Shown here one piece after another: positions 1 through 8,142 of a stretch of DNA of 64,000 nucleotides. Under the pieces are notes generated by a model, which saw only the letters and a list, made by a program, of their open reading frames with translations, was not told where the DNA came from and searched no databases. Source of the stretch: Collimonas sp. OK307 (GTDB lineage Bacteria; Pseudomonadota; Gammaproteobacteria; Burkholderiales; Burkholderiaceae_D); contig NZ_FOQI01000009.1 of NCBI RefSeq assembly GCF_900113705.1, forward strand, positions 62,001 to 126,000. The letters are read 5' to 3'. Position 1 is the stretch's first letter; each line of letters opens with the position of its first letter. A program made the position numbers and the translations under genes.

Positions 1-716
1 TCGTACGCTTTAGGCTTCAAATCGCCACCTTGCCTGGTAAAGCGCACCCACAACATGTATTTGTTGGCCGATATTTCTGGGATGGCGGCGAGCTGCTCAT
101 CAATGATCAGGCGTAGCATCTGATAAGACTTCCCTTGCAGCATTTGCTGATAACTACCGTTTTGTGCGTCTATCTTTGCCGAACTTCCGGTTTCTCGCAG
201 TAATCGCAAAACTATGCTGATAGCGTCGAACAAAGGCGCCAACGGTCCAAACCAGCCAATAATGTCAGCGAATCGTTGTTCCGCCGGATGTTGCTGCCAG
301 GCGTAATACGAAGGCAAGTCGAATTCACAGGCACCGCCGGGAATGATGGTGCGGCCGCGGATGCTCATCAACCATTCGTTCTCGCGTATGTGCTGGCCGG
401 TTTTCCCCTGGGTGGCCATGAGCGCGGTGCTGACCCTGTCTATCTCTTGCAAGATGGCGTCCAGCATATCGGGAGCGACGTTCGGATTGGATTTAAAGCC
501 GAGCAGGGTTTGTTTTTGCCGTTCCAGTTCTTGCAGCAAATCCGATTTCAAATCGGCGCGTCCAGCGACCTCCAGCATCTCGAAAATGGTGGAGAGCGCG
601 ACATGGTGCTGTAACGGACTTTCCTGTTGTACGAAAAAACCAAATCTTTCGTGCAGGTCTTCCAGCCGCAACAGGGTGCGAATGCGCTCGTTGAAAGGAT
701 ATTCGTAGACGATCAA
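1..716 (-). CDS. zapD: Cell division protein ZapD (3' end cut by window edge)
   Basis: ZapD (YacF) is a cytoplasmic FtsZ-binding protein that cross-links FtsZ filaments in the Z ring. Read from a TTG at 716 the product begins [20 protein letters not shown], the characteristic ZapD N-terminus. The reading frame stays open for 238 codons to the window edge, so only the last few residues are missing. An AAGGG lies 8 nt before the TTG. The only nearby ATG (724) opens a four-codon frame, ATG TCA CTT TGA, that overlaps the TTG. It is the last gene of the pilB-pilC-pilD-coaE-zapD run, separated from coaE by about 170 nt of AT-rich DNA. The start is inferred from the family N-terminus; identity is secure. 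Confidence 0.9.
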   Translation of the reverse strand, partial: MIVYEYPFNERIRTLLRLEDLHERFGFFVQQESPLQHHVALSTIFEMLEVAGRADLKSDLLQELERQKQTLLGFKSNPNVAPDMLDAILQEIDRVSTALMATQGKTGQHIRENEWLMSIRGRTIIPGGACEFDLPSYYAWQQHPAEQRFADIIGWFGPLAPLFDAISIVLRLLRETGSSAKIDAQNGSYQQMLQGKSYQMLRLIIDEQLAAIPEISANKYMLWVRFTRQGGDLKPKAY

Positions 717-791
717 AGTGACATCCCTTAAGAATTTGAGCCGGATAAGACATGATTCTGAACGATGCGAACAGAAATTACAAATGCCCTT

Positions 792-869
792 CTATTTTTA
801 ACATTGAGCGAGAGGTTTTCGCTTGAAAAATAGAGTTTTAATACGCGGCTTTAGTATAAAGCTTTATAC
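792..869. promoter_or_regulatory. AT-rich coaE-zapD spacer with two inverted repeats
   Basis: Two inverted repeats lie between the coaE stop and zapD. One has arms CTATTTTT (792-799) and AAAAATAG (826-833) with an inner AGCGA/TCGCT pairing. The other is a perfect 16-bp palindrome, GTATAAAGCTTTATAC (854-869). On the minus strand the palindrome contains TATACT, so it could lie in a zapD promoter; the larger hairpin could also end coaE transcripts. The function is not decided by the sequence. Confidence 0.35.
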
Positions 870-885
870 CATTATAACGATCTAC

Positions 886-1536
886 TCATTGCTTCCTCAT
901 CGCATCATACAGCGCATGTAATCGGGCTACCTGCGGCAATAGCGCAGCGGGGTCGCTATTATTGATAATCACATCGTCGGCGGCCTGCAGGCGTTGCTGT
1001 CTGGTGGCTTGTGTCGCCATGATGGCTTGTACCTGTGACTGGTTCAGCGCATTGCGTTGCATCACGCGATGTAATTGAACCTGTTCGTCACAATCCACGA
1101 CAAGTATGCGCTTTACCCGTTGCGTCCAGTTGCCGGACTCAATCAACAGAGGCACGACGAAAATCACATACGCACCTTCAGCATGTTCTGCCGCGCTGGC
1201 GGTTTCGGCCCGGATCAATGGATGCAAAATCGATTCCAGGCGCTGTTTTGCCGACGCATCAGAAAATACATGGGCACGCATTTTGGCTCTGTCCATGGCG
1301 CCGCTGGCGTCGATGAAGGCGCTGCCGAACTCGGCAATGATCGGCGCGATGGCGATGCCATTCGCAGCGGTCAGCTGATGGGCGATGACATCGGTGTCGA
1401 TAACGGCGGCGCCGCGTTCGGCAAACATGTTGGCAACGGTGGTTTTGCCGCTGCCGATACCGCCGGTCAGGCCGACAGTGAATCTGTCAGTAGTTGGCGC
1501 TAGCTTGTCGTCATTCGCCGCATCGTGCTGGTTCAT
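886..1536 (-). CDS. coaE: Dephospho-CoA kinase
   Basis: CoaE phosphorylates the 3'-hydroxyl of dephospho-CoA with ATP, the last step of coenzyme A synthesis, in the cytoplasm. The 216-residue product has the P-loop GLTGGIGSGKTT near residues 23-34 and the following DTDVIAHQL segment that binds substrate in this family. It carries about 18 extra N-terminal residues before the P-loop strand compared with short homologues, so a later start cannot be excluded. It begins 6 nt after the pilD stop, and the pilD-coaE-zapD order is standard in beta- and gammaproteobacteria, which suggests cotranscription with the pil genes. Confidence 0.95.
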   Translation of the reverse strand: MNQHDAANDDKLAPTTDRFTVGLTGGIGSGKTTVANMFAERGAAVIDTDVIAHQLTAANGIAIAPIIAEFGSAFIDASGAMDRAKMRAHVFSDASAKQRLESILHPLIRAETASAAEHAEGAYVIFVVPLLIESGNWTQRVKRILVVDCDEQVQLHRVMQRNALNQSQVQAIMATQATRQQRLQAADDVIINNSDPAALLPQVARLHALYDAMRKQ

Positions 1537-1542
1537 ACGATG

Positions 1543-2409
1543 TTAGGTAGTAAAACCGAAATAAGTTTCCAGAATTGTCCGGCCATAAAACAAGGCGAGC
1601 AAGCCGGCGGCAGCCAGATAGGGGCCGAAAGGGATCGGTTTGTCGCGTCCGTGGTGGGTAAAAACGATGAGGGCAATGCCGACTGCAGCGCCTACCAATG
1701 ATGAAAACAGGATAATGATGGGGAGCGTTTTCCAACCCAGCCAGGCGCCAAGCGCGGCCAGCAACTTGAAGTCGCCGTATCCCATGCCCTCTTTACCGGT
1801 CAGCAGTTTGAACGCCCAGTAAATCGCCCACAGGCTCAGATAGCCGGCAGCAGCGCCAATCACCGCGTCCTGCAACGGCACGAACAGGCCGGACAGGTTA
1901 AGCAGCAGGCCGATCCATAACAAAGGCAGAGTCAGGTCGTCTGGCAGCAACTGCGTATCAGCATCGATAAATGTCATCGCGATCAGCAGATAGACAAACA
2001 CCAAGGTCGCCAGGCCGACCCAACCGCTGCCGAAGTGCCAGATCAGCAGCGCCGACAGGCCGCCGGTCAATGCTTCGACCAGCGGATAGCGAATCGAGAT
2101 TGGCGTTTTGCAGCCGGCGCATTTGCCACGTAACGCCAGGTAACTCAGTACCGGCACATTCTCCAGCGCGCCGATCTGACGTTTGCATTGCGGGCAGGCC
2201 GAACGCGGCACTACCAGGTTGTAACGCTCGGTATGCGGCAGCGGTTTGCCGCTTTCGTGGGCGACATAATTGTCCGATTCACGCTGCATCATGATCGGCA
2301 ATCTATGAATCACTACATTCAGAAAACTGCCGATCAACAATCCAAAAACAGCTGCCAGTGCGGTGGGAAGCAGGCTTCCCGCCGCCAGGAAAAAAATACC
2401 ATCTTGCAT
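1543..2409 (-). CDS. pilD: Type IV prepilin peptidase / N-methyltransferase PilD
   Basis: PilD is an inner-membrane aspartyl protease that removes the leader from type IV prepilins and pseudopilins and N-methylates the new N-terminus. The 288-residue protein has the cytoplasmic zinc-binding tetracysteine motif (C72, C75, C97, C100) found in full-length bifunctional enzymes. The two catalytic aspartates lie in IDADTQLLPD and GYGDFKLLAALGAW, the A24 peptidase GxGD signature. About eight hydrophobic segments are present. The start codon shares one base with the pilC stop (TGATG), indicating translational coupling. Confidence 0.96.
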   Translation of the reverse strand: MQDGIFFLAAGSLLPTALAAVFGLLIGSFLNVVIHRLPIMMQRESDNYVAHESGKPLPHTERYNLVVPRSACPQCKRQIGALENVPVLSYLALRGKCAGCKTPISIRYPLVEALTGGLSALLIWHFGSGWVGLATLVFVYLLIAMTFIDADTQLLPDDLTLPLLWIGLLLNLSGLFVPLQDAVIGAAAGYLSLWAIYWAFKLLTGKEGMGYGDFKLLAALGAWLGWKTLPIIILFSSLVGAAVGIALIVFTHHGRDKPIPFGPYLAAAGLLALFYGRTILETYFGFTT

Positions 2410-3641
2410 CAGACCACCGAACCCAGTTTGAAAATTGGCAGATACATGGCGATCACCAGGCCACCGATCAGTACGCCAAGGATGACCATGATCAGCGGTT
2501 CCATCAGGCTGGACAAGGATGCTACCGCATCGTCGACTTCGGCTTCATAAAAATCGGCAACTTTACCCAGCATGTTATCCAGCGAGCCGGACTCTTCGCC
2601 GATCGAGACCATCTGCGTCACCATGTTCGGGAACACATTGGCATTTTCCATGGCGGTCGTCAAACTGGTGCCGGTGCTGACTTCGCTTTGGATTTTCTTG
2701 GTTGCATCGAGATAAACCGCGTTGCCGGATGCGCCGCCTACTGAGTCTAGCGACTCGACCAATGGCACGCCGGCGGCAAACATGGTTGCCAGTGTGCGGG
2801 TCCAGCGTGCAATGGTGGCTTTACGTATCACCGAACCGAAAATCGGCGCTTTTAGCAGCAGTTGGTCCATGAAGCGCTGTACTTTTAGCGAGCGTCTCCA
2901 GGATTGGAAGAACAGGTACAGGCCGGCAAATATGGTAGGGAAGATGATGTACCAGTTAGACACCATGAAATCCGAGATTGCCATTACGAACAGGGTCGGT
3001 GCCGGTAAGTCGGCGCCGAAGCTGGAGAATACTTGTTTGAACGCCGGTACTACCCAGATCATGATGACTGCGGTGACAATAAAGGCCACCGCCAGGATAG
3101 AGACCGGATAAAACATGGCTGATTTGATCTTGCCTTTGATGGCAAGGGTTTTTTCTTTATAGATTGCCAGCCGTTCCAGCAAATCTTCAAGAATACCGGC
3201 TTGCTCGCCAGCGCCGACCAGATTGCAGAAAAGCGGGTCGAAATAAAGTGGAAACTTGCGAAATGCCTGACTCAGGCTGGTACCGGTTTCAACATCACCC
3301 CGAATATCATTGACCAGTTTCGATACTGACGGATTGGCGTGACCCTTGGCGACGATATCGAAAGACTGCAGCAGCGGAACGCCCGCCTTCATCATGGTAG
3401 CCAGTTGGCGCGTAAACAGGGAAATATCCTTGTCGGAAATTTTCTTCCCGCTACGGAAGGTCTTCTTTTTAACTTTGGTGACCAGGATTCCCTGGCGGCG
3501 CATGGTGACGTTGACCACGGTCTCGCTGCCTGCGCGCAATTCACCTCGAATTACCTTGCCCTTTTTATCTTTGCCCTCCCAAAGATACACCCACTCCTTG
3601 ACCTGACGTGAGCTTGCGACGCTGCGTGCAGCAGTTGCCAT
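2409..3641 (-). CDS. pilC: Type IV pilus inner-membrane platform protein PilC
   Basis: PilC is the polytopic inner-membrane platform on which the PilB and PilT ATPases act during pilus extension and retraction. The 410-residue length is typical. It contains two GspF/T2SF domains: one begins near residue 75 (FTRQLATMMKAGVPLLQSFD) and the other near residue 280 (WTRTLATMFAAGVPLVESLD), visibly homologous to each other. Hydrophobic membrane segments follow each domain. It lies 15 nt downstream of pilB and overlaps pilD by one base, forming a pilBCD unit. Confidence 0.96.
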   Translation of the reverse strand: MATAARSVASSRQVKEWVYLWEGKDKKGKVIRGELRAGSETVVNVTMRRQGILVTKVKKKTFRSGKKISDKDISLFTRQLATMMKAGVPLLQSFDIVAKGHANPSVSKLVNDIRGDVETGTSLSQAFRKFPLYFDPLFCNLVGAGEQAGILEDLLERLAIYKEKTLAIKGKIKSAMFYPVSILAVAFIVTAVIMIWVVPAFKQVFSSFGADLPAPTLFVMAISDFMVSNWYIIFPTIFAGLYLFFQSWRRSLKVQRFMDQLLLKAPIFGSVIRKATIARWTRTLATMFAAGVPLVESLDSVGGASGNAVYLDATKKIQSEVSTGTSLTTAMENANVFPNMVTQMVSIGEESGSLDNMLGKVADFYEAEVDDAVASLSSLMEPLIMVILGVLIGGLVIAMYLPIFKLGSVV

Positions 3642-3656
3642 GAACTATTCCCCTAA

Positions 3657-5381
3657 TTAGATATTGGTGCAGCCAAGCACTTCTTCGAGGCTGGTCAGCC
3701 CTTGTTTAACTTTTACTAATCCCGACAACCGCAAGGTTTTGACACCTTCACGCATCGCCTGTGCTTCGATTTCCAGCGCCGTACCGTGCGCCAGGATAAT
3801 GCGTTCTATTTCTTCTGTAATCGGCATGATTTGATAGATACCGACGCGTCCCTTGTAACCGGTGCCGTTGCAGCGCTCGCAGCCAACCGCCTTGTAAGGC
3901 ATCCAGGTACCGTCGATGTCATCTTCGGTGAATCCGGCTTCGAGCAAGGCTTCTTCCTGTACAGTAATCGGCTGTTTGCAACTGCACAGGCGACGCGCCA
4001 GCCGTTGCGCCGTGATCAGGATCACCGACGAGGCGATATTGAACGCGGGCACACCCATATTCATCAAGCGGGTCAGGGTCGATGGCGCATCGTTGGTATG
4101 CAGCGTGGAAAACACCATGTGACCGGTTTGCGCTGCTTTGATCGATATGTCGGCAGTTTCCAGGTCGCGGATTTCACCCACCATGATGATGTCGGGATCC
4201 TGCCGCAGGAAAGCTTTCAGCGCCACCGGAAAAGTCAGGCCGGCGCGGTCGTTGATATTGACCTGATTGACCCCCGGCAAATTGATTTCGGCAGGGTCTT
4301 CAGCGGTGGAGATGTTGATGCCTGGCTGGTTCAGGATGTTCAGGCAGGTATACAGCGATACGGTTTTACCGGAACCGGTCGGGCCGGTCACCAGCACCAT
4401 CCCGTACGGACGCTGAATGGCGTCCATCAAAATGGCTTTTTGATCCGGATCGTAACCCAGCGCGTCAATCCCCATCTGGGCCTGGCTCGGATCCAGGATA
4501 CGCATTACGACTTTTTCGCCGAACAGGGTCGGCAATGTGCTGACCCGGAAATCGATCGCGCGGGTTTTGGAAACGATCAGGCGCATGCGGCCGTCTTGCG
4601 GCACCCGCTTTTCGGAAATATCCAGCTTGGAGATGACCTTGATGCGGGATACCAGTTTGTCCTTGATCGACAGCGGCGGCTGCGCCATGTCGCGCAATAC
4701 GCCATCGACCCGGAAACGGATGCGGTAGAATTTTTCGAAAGGCTCGAAGTGCAAGTCGGATGCACCTTGGTTGATGGCGTCGGTCAGGATCTTTTGCAAG
4801 AAACGGACTACCGGCGCATCGTCAATATCCGTGGCTGCCGCGTCCGCCACAGCTGCCGCGTCTTCTTCGACGAAATTGATCTCCTGCTCGTCGCCCACCA
4901 TCTCATTCAGGCTTTGCTCGGCCGATTTGGCTAGTTTCTGAATATGCTTGAGCAGGATCGGATGCTCGACGATGATAGGTTCAACCGTCAGCTCGGTTTG
5001 AAACTTGATCTGGTCCAGCGCCTGGACATTGGTCGGGTCTGACAGTGCAACGTAGATTTTGTTACCGCGTTTCGCCAGCGCCAGCACCGTATGGCTTTCC
5101 ATCAGTTTGGCGTCGATGGCTTTTTCCGGCAGCGTGCTCAAATTGAGCACGCTCAGGTCCAGCTGCGGATAGCCAAAGGTCTCGGCGCAAAACAGGGCGA
5201 GCGAACGCGCATCAAGATGGCCGCTTTCCAGCAAGGCGGCAATAAACGGTGTTTGGCTGTCACTCGATTTCTTGTGCAGCGACTCGATCTGTGGCGCCGA
5301 AAGACGTCCGGCTTGCAGCAACGCGCGCGCCAATCCTGATATCGGATTGGTGGAACTGGAATTCGGAAATACTGCTGCCAT
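3657..5381 (-). CDS. pilB: Type IV pilus assembly ATPase PilB
   Basis: PilB is the cytoplasmic hexameric ATPase that powers pilus extension. The 574-residue protein has an N-terminal MshEN/GspE-N domain (about 20-150). Its ATPase core carries Walker A GPTGSGKTVS (about 330-340), an Asp box, Walker B (DPDIIMVGEIRD) and the His box TGHMVFSTLHTNDA. Two CxxC-like cysteine pairs near residues 480-530 (CSCK and CERC) form the PilB/GspE zinc site. It is the first gene of the pilBCD-coaE-zapD run, preceded by 123 nt of noncoding DNA. Confidence 0.96.
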   Translation of the reverse strand: MAAVFPNSSSTNPISGLARALLQAGRLSAPQIESLHKKSSDSQTPFIAALLESGHLDARSLALFCAETFGYPQLDLSVLNLSTLPEKAIDAKLMESHTVLALAKRGNKIYVALSDPTNVQALDQIKFQTELTVEPIIVEHPILLKHIQKLAKSAEQSLNEMVGDEQEINFVEEDAAAVADAAATDIDDAPVVRFLQKILTDAINQGASDLHFEPFEKFYRIRFRVDGVLRDMAQPPLSIKDKLVSRIKVISKLDISEKRVPQDGRMRLIVSKTRAIDFRVSTLPTLFGEKVVMRILDPSQAQMGIDALGYDPDQKAILMDAIQRPYGMVLVTGPTGSGKTVSLYTCLNILNQPGINISTAEDPAEINLPGVNQVNINDRAGLTFPVALKAFLRQDPDIIMVGEIRDLETADISIKAAQTGHMVFSTLHTNDAPSTLTRLMNMGVPAFNIASSVILITAQRLARRLCSCKQPITVQEEALLEAGFTEDDIDGTWMPYKAVGCERCNGTGYKGRVGIYQIMPITEEIERIILAHGTALEIEAQAMREGVKTLRLSGLVKVKQGLTSLEEVLGCTNI

Positions 5382-5504
5382 AAGGGGGTCAATACCAAAA
5401 GATGTGCCGAACCATTCGAACCGACCAATGATGCCCTACGGGAAACTCACTTGTAAAGGATTTGTGAAGAAATGTGTCGTAAAAGTTGCCGTTGGGCAGT
5501 GTTT

Positions 5505-6794
5505 TTAGTGTTCTTGTAGTTTATTCGGTCGCATCAATTTGGCAACCTTGATCGCCTGGTTTTGCACTTGTACGATTTCTATGATGCATCCGGCAATTTT
5601 CAGGCTGACGTTATTGTCGGGAATGTCCTGTAGCCATTCCAGTAACAGGCCGTTTAAGGTCTTGGGACCATCGAGCGGGAAATTCAAACCAAGGCGTTTG
5701 TTGATATCCCGCAGGGTAGTTGCACCCTCGAGCAGGCATTGGCCTTGCGGATTCCAGGAAAAACTGTCGGCGCGCGCGGCGCCCGGCTTGGAGGTGGTGA
5801 ATTCGCCAATCATTTCTTCAATGATGTCTTCCAGGGTCACCAGTCCCTGTACTTCGCCATACTCGTCGACGATGATGCCCAGGCGCTCGTGGTTTTCCTG
5901 GAAATATTGCAGCTGCGTGAAAACGTCGGTGTCTTCCGGCACGAAGTATGGCGTGGTGAGCAGCTGGCGAAAATGTTCGACCGTCAGTTCTTCTTCCTGA
6001 TTCAACAATGCCATTGCCTTGCGCACATGCAAAATACCGACGATCTGGTTGATTTCGCCTTCATATACCGGCAATTTGTTGTGATAGCAAGTGGTTAACT
6101 GGTGTTTGATATCGTCCACCGAAGCGGACAAATTCAACGCTTCAACTTGCGCCCTAGGCGTCATGACATCTTCCACCGAGATTTTTTCCAGGTCGAACAA
6201 ATTAAGCAAAATGCTCTTGTGTTTTTGCGGCATGAAATTGCCGCCTTCCAGCACGATGGAGCGCAGCTCTTCCGGCGACACTCGCTGTTCTTGCGCATTT
6301 TTGCCGGTTTTGATATGCAGGATCTTCAGGATCGCCGATACGAACAGATTGACGAACCAGATCAATGGCTTGGCCAGCGCCATCAATGGTTTGAGTATGA
6401 AGCTGGTCGGCAAGGCAATGCGCTCGGGATAGGTCGCACCTATGACCTTCGGTGTAATTTCGGCAAATACGATCAGGAGGAAGGCAACCGCCGCAGTGGC
6501 GACGGTGATCACTTTCTGGTGATTGCCGAACGTCGTAATGGCAATCGCTGTCACCAGCGCCGTAGCGAGGGCGTTGACCAAAGTATTGACGATCAGGATC
6601 AGCGACAGCAGTTTATCGGTGCGTTCGAGCAGCCACAGCGTGGTAGTGGCTGCCTTGCTGCCGCGCTTGGCCAGATGGCGCAGGCGATGCTTGTTGGCGG
6701 CCACCAGAGCGGTTTCCGCCATTGCAAAAAAAGCCGACAGGAAGATAAGTACAACTAGTGCAAGAATCTGCACCCATATGGGCACGGCATCCAA
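5505..6794 (-). CDS. CNNM/CorC (HlyC/CorC) family transporter with CBS domains
   Basis: This is an inner-membrane protein of the DUF21-CBS-CorC_HlyC family, whose characterised members affect Mg2+/Co2+ efflux or polyamine export. The 429-residue product has an N-terminal DUF21 region of about four transmembrane segments (1-190, starting VQILALVVLIFLSAFFAMAE). A CBS pair follows (about 205-330, MTPRAQVEALNLS and the IIVDEYGEVQGLVTLEDIIEE motif), and then a C-terminal CorC_HlyC transporter-associated domain. The substrate cannot be told from sequence. It lies between tRNA-Pro and pilB on the same strand and is separate from the pil operon by 123 nt. Confidence 0.9.
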   Translation of the reverse strand: MDAVPIWVQILALVVLIFLSAFFAMAETALVAANKHRLRHLAKRGSKAATTTLWLLERTDKLLSLILIVNTLVNALATALVTAIAITTFGNHQKVITVATAAVAFLLIVFAEITPKVIGATYPERIALPTSFILKPLMALAKPLIWFVNLFVSAILKILHIKTGKNAQEQRVSPEELRSIVLEGGNFMPQKHKSILLNLFDLEKISVEDVMTPRAQVEALNLSASVDDIKHQLTTCYHNKLPVYEGEINQIVGILHVRKAMALLNQEEELTVEHFRQLLTTPYFVPEDTDVFTQLQYFQENHERLGIIVDEYGEVQGLVTLEDIIEEMIGEFTTSKPGAARADSFSWNPQGQCLLEGATTLRDINKRLGLNFPLDGPKTLNGLLLEWLQDIPDNNVSLKIAGCIIEIVQVQNQAIKVAKLMRPNKLQEH

Positions 6795-6810
6795 AGGGTC
6801 ACCGTAAGAT

Positions 6811-6849
6811 GAAAGGTTAAAAAGGTTAACCAGCCAATGTGTCGGCTGG
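6811..6849 (-). terminator. Possible terminator after tRNA-Pro
   Basis: On the minus strand the CCA end of tRNA-Pro begins a CCAGCC/GGCTGG stem (6830-6849), followed by TTAACC and a run of five T. The stem uses the tRNA's own CCA, so it would compete with tRNA processing. Weak call. Confidence 0.4.
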
Positions 6850-6923
6850 TCGGGGTGAGAGGATTCGAACCTCCGGCCTCTACGTCCCGAACGTAGCGCT
6901 CTACCAGGCTAAGCTACACCCCG
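6847..6923 (-). tRNA. tRNA-Pro (CGG anticodon)
   Basis: The minus strand folds into a 77-nt cloverleaf. The acceptor stem is CGGGGTG/CACCCCG, the D-arm is GTAGCTTAGCCTGGTAGAGC, the anticodon loop is TTCGGGA (anticodon CGG, reading CCG), and the T-arm carries GGTTCGAATCC. The discriminator A is followed by a genome-encoded CCA (6847-6849). Confidence 0.97.
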
Positions 6924-6929
6924 ATCTAG

Positions 6930-6949
6930 CTGTTCAATTCATTGAACAG
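6930..6949. repeat. Perfect 9-2-9 inverted repeat upstream of tRNA-Pro
   Basis: CTGTTCAAT-TC-ATTGAACAG is a perfect 20-bp inverted repeat between the ispB stop (6989) and the 5' end of tRNA-Pro (6923). No T-run follows on either strand, so it is not an obvious terminator. It may be an operator or an RNA hairpin. Confidence 0.5.
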
Positions 6950-6988
6950 GTTTTTGGGCTGCCAATCGACAGTCCCCTTGCGGAATTC

Positions 6989-7978
6989 TCAGTGATTCCG
7001 GTCCACAGCGAACACAGATAATTGTAGCAAAGAATCTTTGAACTGACTATTTGGCAACCCCGAGATCGCTGCCGCCGCCCGCTGCGAGGCTTTTTCGGCT
7101 TCGCGCCGCGTGTAGTCCAATGCGCCTGAAGTGGTAATGGCTGCCAGGATTTCATTGAAATGCTGCTCGTCGCCATTTTCGATGCAACTGCGCACTAGTT
7201 CCCGTTGCTCAGGAGTACCATTTTCCATCAGGTAAATCAGAGGCAAGGTTGGCTTGCCTTCGCGCAGGTCGTCGCCGACATTCTTGCCGATATCGCTGGC
7301 GTTGCCGGAATAATCCAGGACGTCGTCGATCAGCTGGAAAGCGGTGCCAAGCGAGCGGCCGTATTCGCCCGCGGCTTCAATTACATCGTCGCCGGCGCCG
7401 GCGATCAAGACGCCGAGCTGAGCCGCCGCCTCAAACAACTTGGCGGTCTTGGAGCGAATCACCTGCAGGTAGTTTTCTTCCGAGACATCCGGATTGTGCA
7501 TGTTCAGCAATTGCAGCACTTCGCCTTCAGCTATAACGTTGGTGGCGTCAGCGACGATCTGCATTACACGCGCATTATCGACCGCTACCATCATCTGAAA
7601 GGCGCGTGAATACAGGAAGTCGCCAACCAGCACCGAGGCGGCGTTGCCGAACAGCGCATTGGCGGTCTGGCGTCCGCGCCGTAAGGACGATTCATCGACC
7701 ACGTCGTCGTGCAACAGGGTGGCGGTGTGAATGAATTCGATCACCGCTGCCAATTCGTGGTGCTTGTCGCCGCTATAGCCGTAAGCCTGAGCCATCAGCA
7801 AGACCAGCACCGGGCGCAGGCGTTTACCGCCGGCGCTGATGATGTATTCAGCAATCTGGTTCACCAGCGGCACTTCGGAATGCAATTGCCGGCGAATCAC
7901 CGCATTGACCGCTTCCATATCGGCCGCGATCGGGGACATCATGAATTGTGAGGATGAAGTGTTGGGAGCGGCTGACAA
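6989..7978 (-). CDS. ispB: Polyprenyl diphosphate synthase (octaprenyl, IspB type)
   Basis: IspB elongates farnesyl diphosphate with isopentenyl diphosphate to the all-trans C40 chain that becomes the ubiquinone side chain. The 329-residue protein has both aspartate-rich motifs: FARM LLHDDVVDESSLRRG near residue 90 and SARM FQLIDDVLDYSGN near residue 215. The small residues before FARM fit a long-chain product, and C40 is inferred from the family. An internal ATG 13 codons in is a possible alternative start. The usual partner genes rplU-rpmA are 23 kb away here. Confidence 0.93.
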   Translation of the reverse strand: MSAAPNTSSSQFMMSPIAADMEAVNAVIRRQLHSEVPLVNQIAEYIISAGGKRLRPVLVLLMAQAYGYSGDKHHELAAVIEFIHTATLLHDDVVDESSLRRGRQTANALFGNAASVLVGDFLYSRAFQMMVAVDNARVMQIVADATNVIAEGEVLQLLNMHNPDVSEENYLQVIRSKTAKLFEAAAQLGVLIAGAGDDVIEAAGEYGRSLGTAFQLIDDVLDYSGNASDIGKNVGDDLREGKPTLPLIYLMENGTPEQRELVRSCIENGDEQHFNEILAAITTSGALDYTRREAEKASQRAAAAISGLPNSQFKDSLLQLSVFAVDRNH

Positions 7979-8142
7979 AATAAAACCTGTTGGAAATCGA
8001 TTGTGCCGTGATTATACGATGACAGCCGTGATTCGGGCCTGTCGATATCAAATTGGCCCTTGCCTGACTTTACAGCAGCGCTACGGAACGGCTCCGGCCC
8101 CGCCTTGGCGTGGAACGAAGCCGTTCGATCGCAGCGATATTG

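Noticed and set aside
493-753. An 86-codon minus-strand frame at the zapD locus
   Set aside because: It is in the wrong frame; the zapD frame from the TTG at 716 gives the conserved protein.
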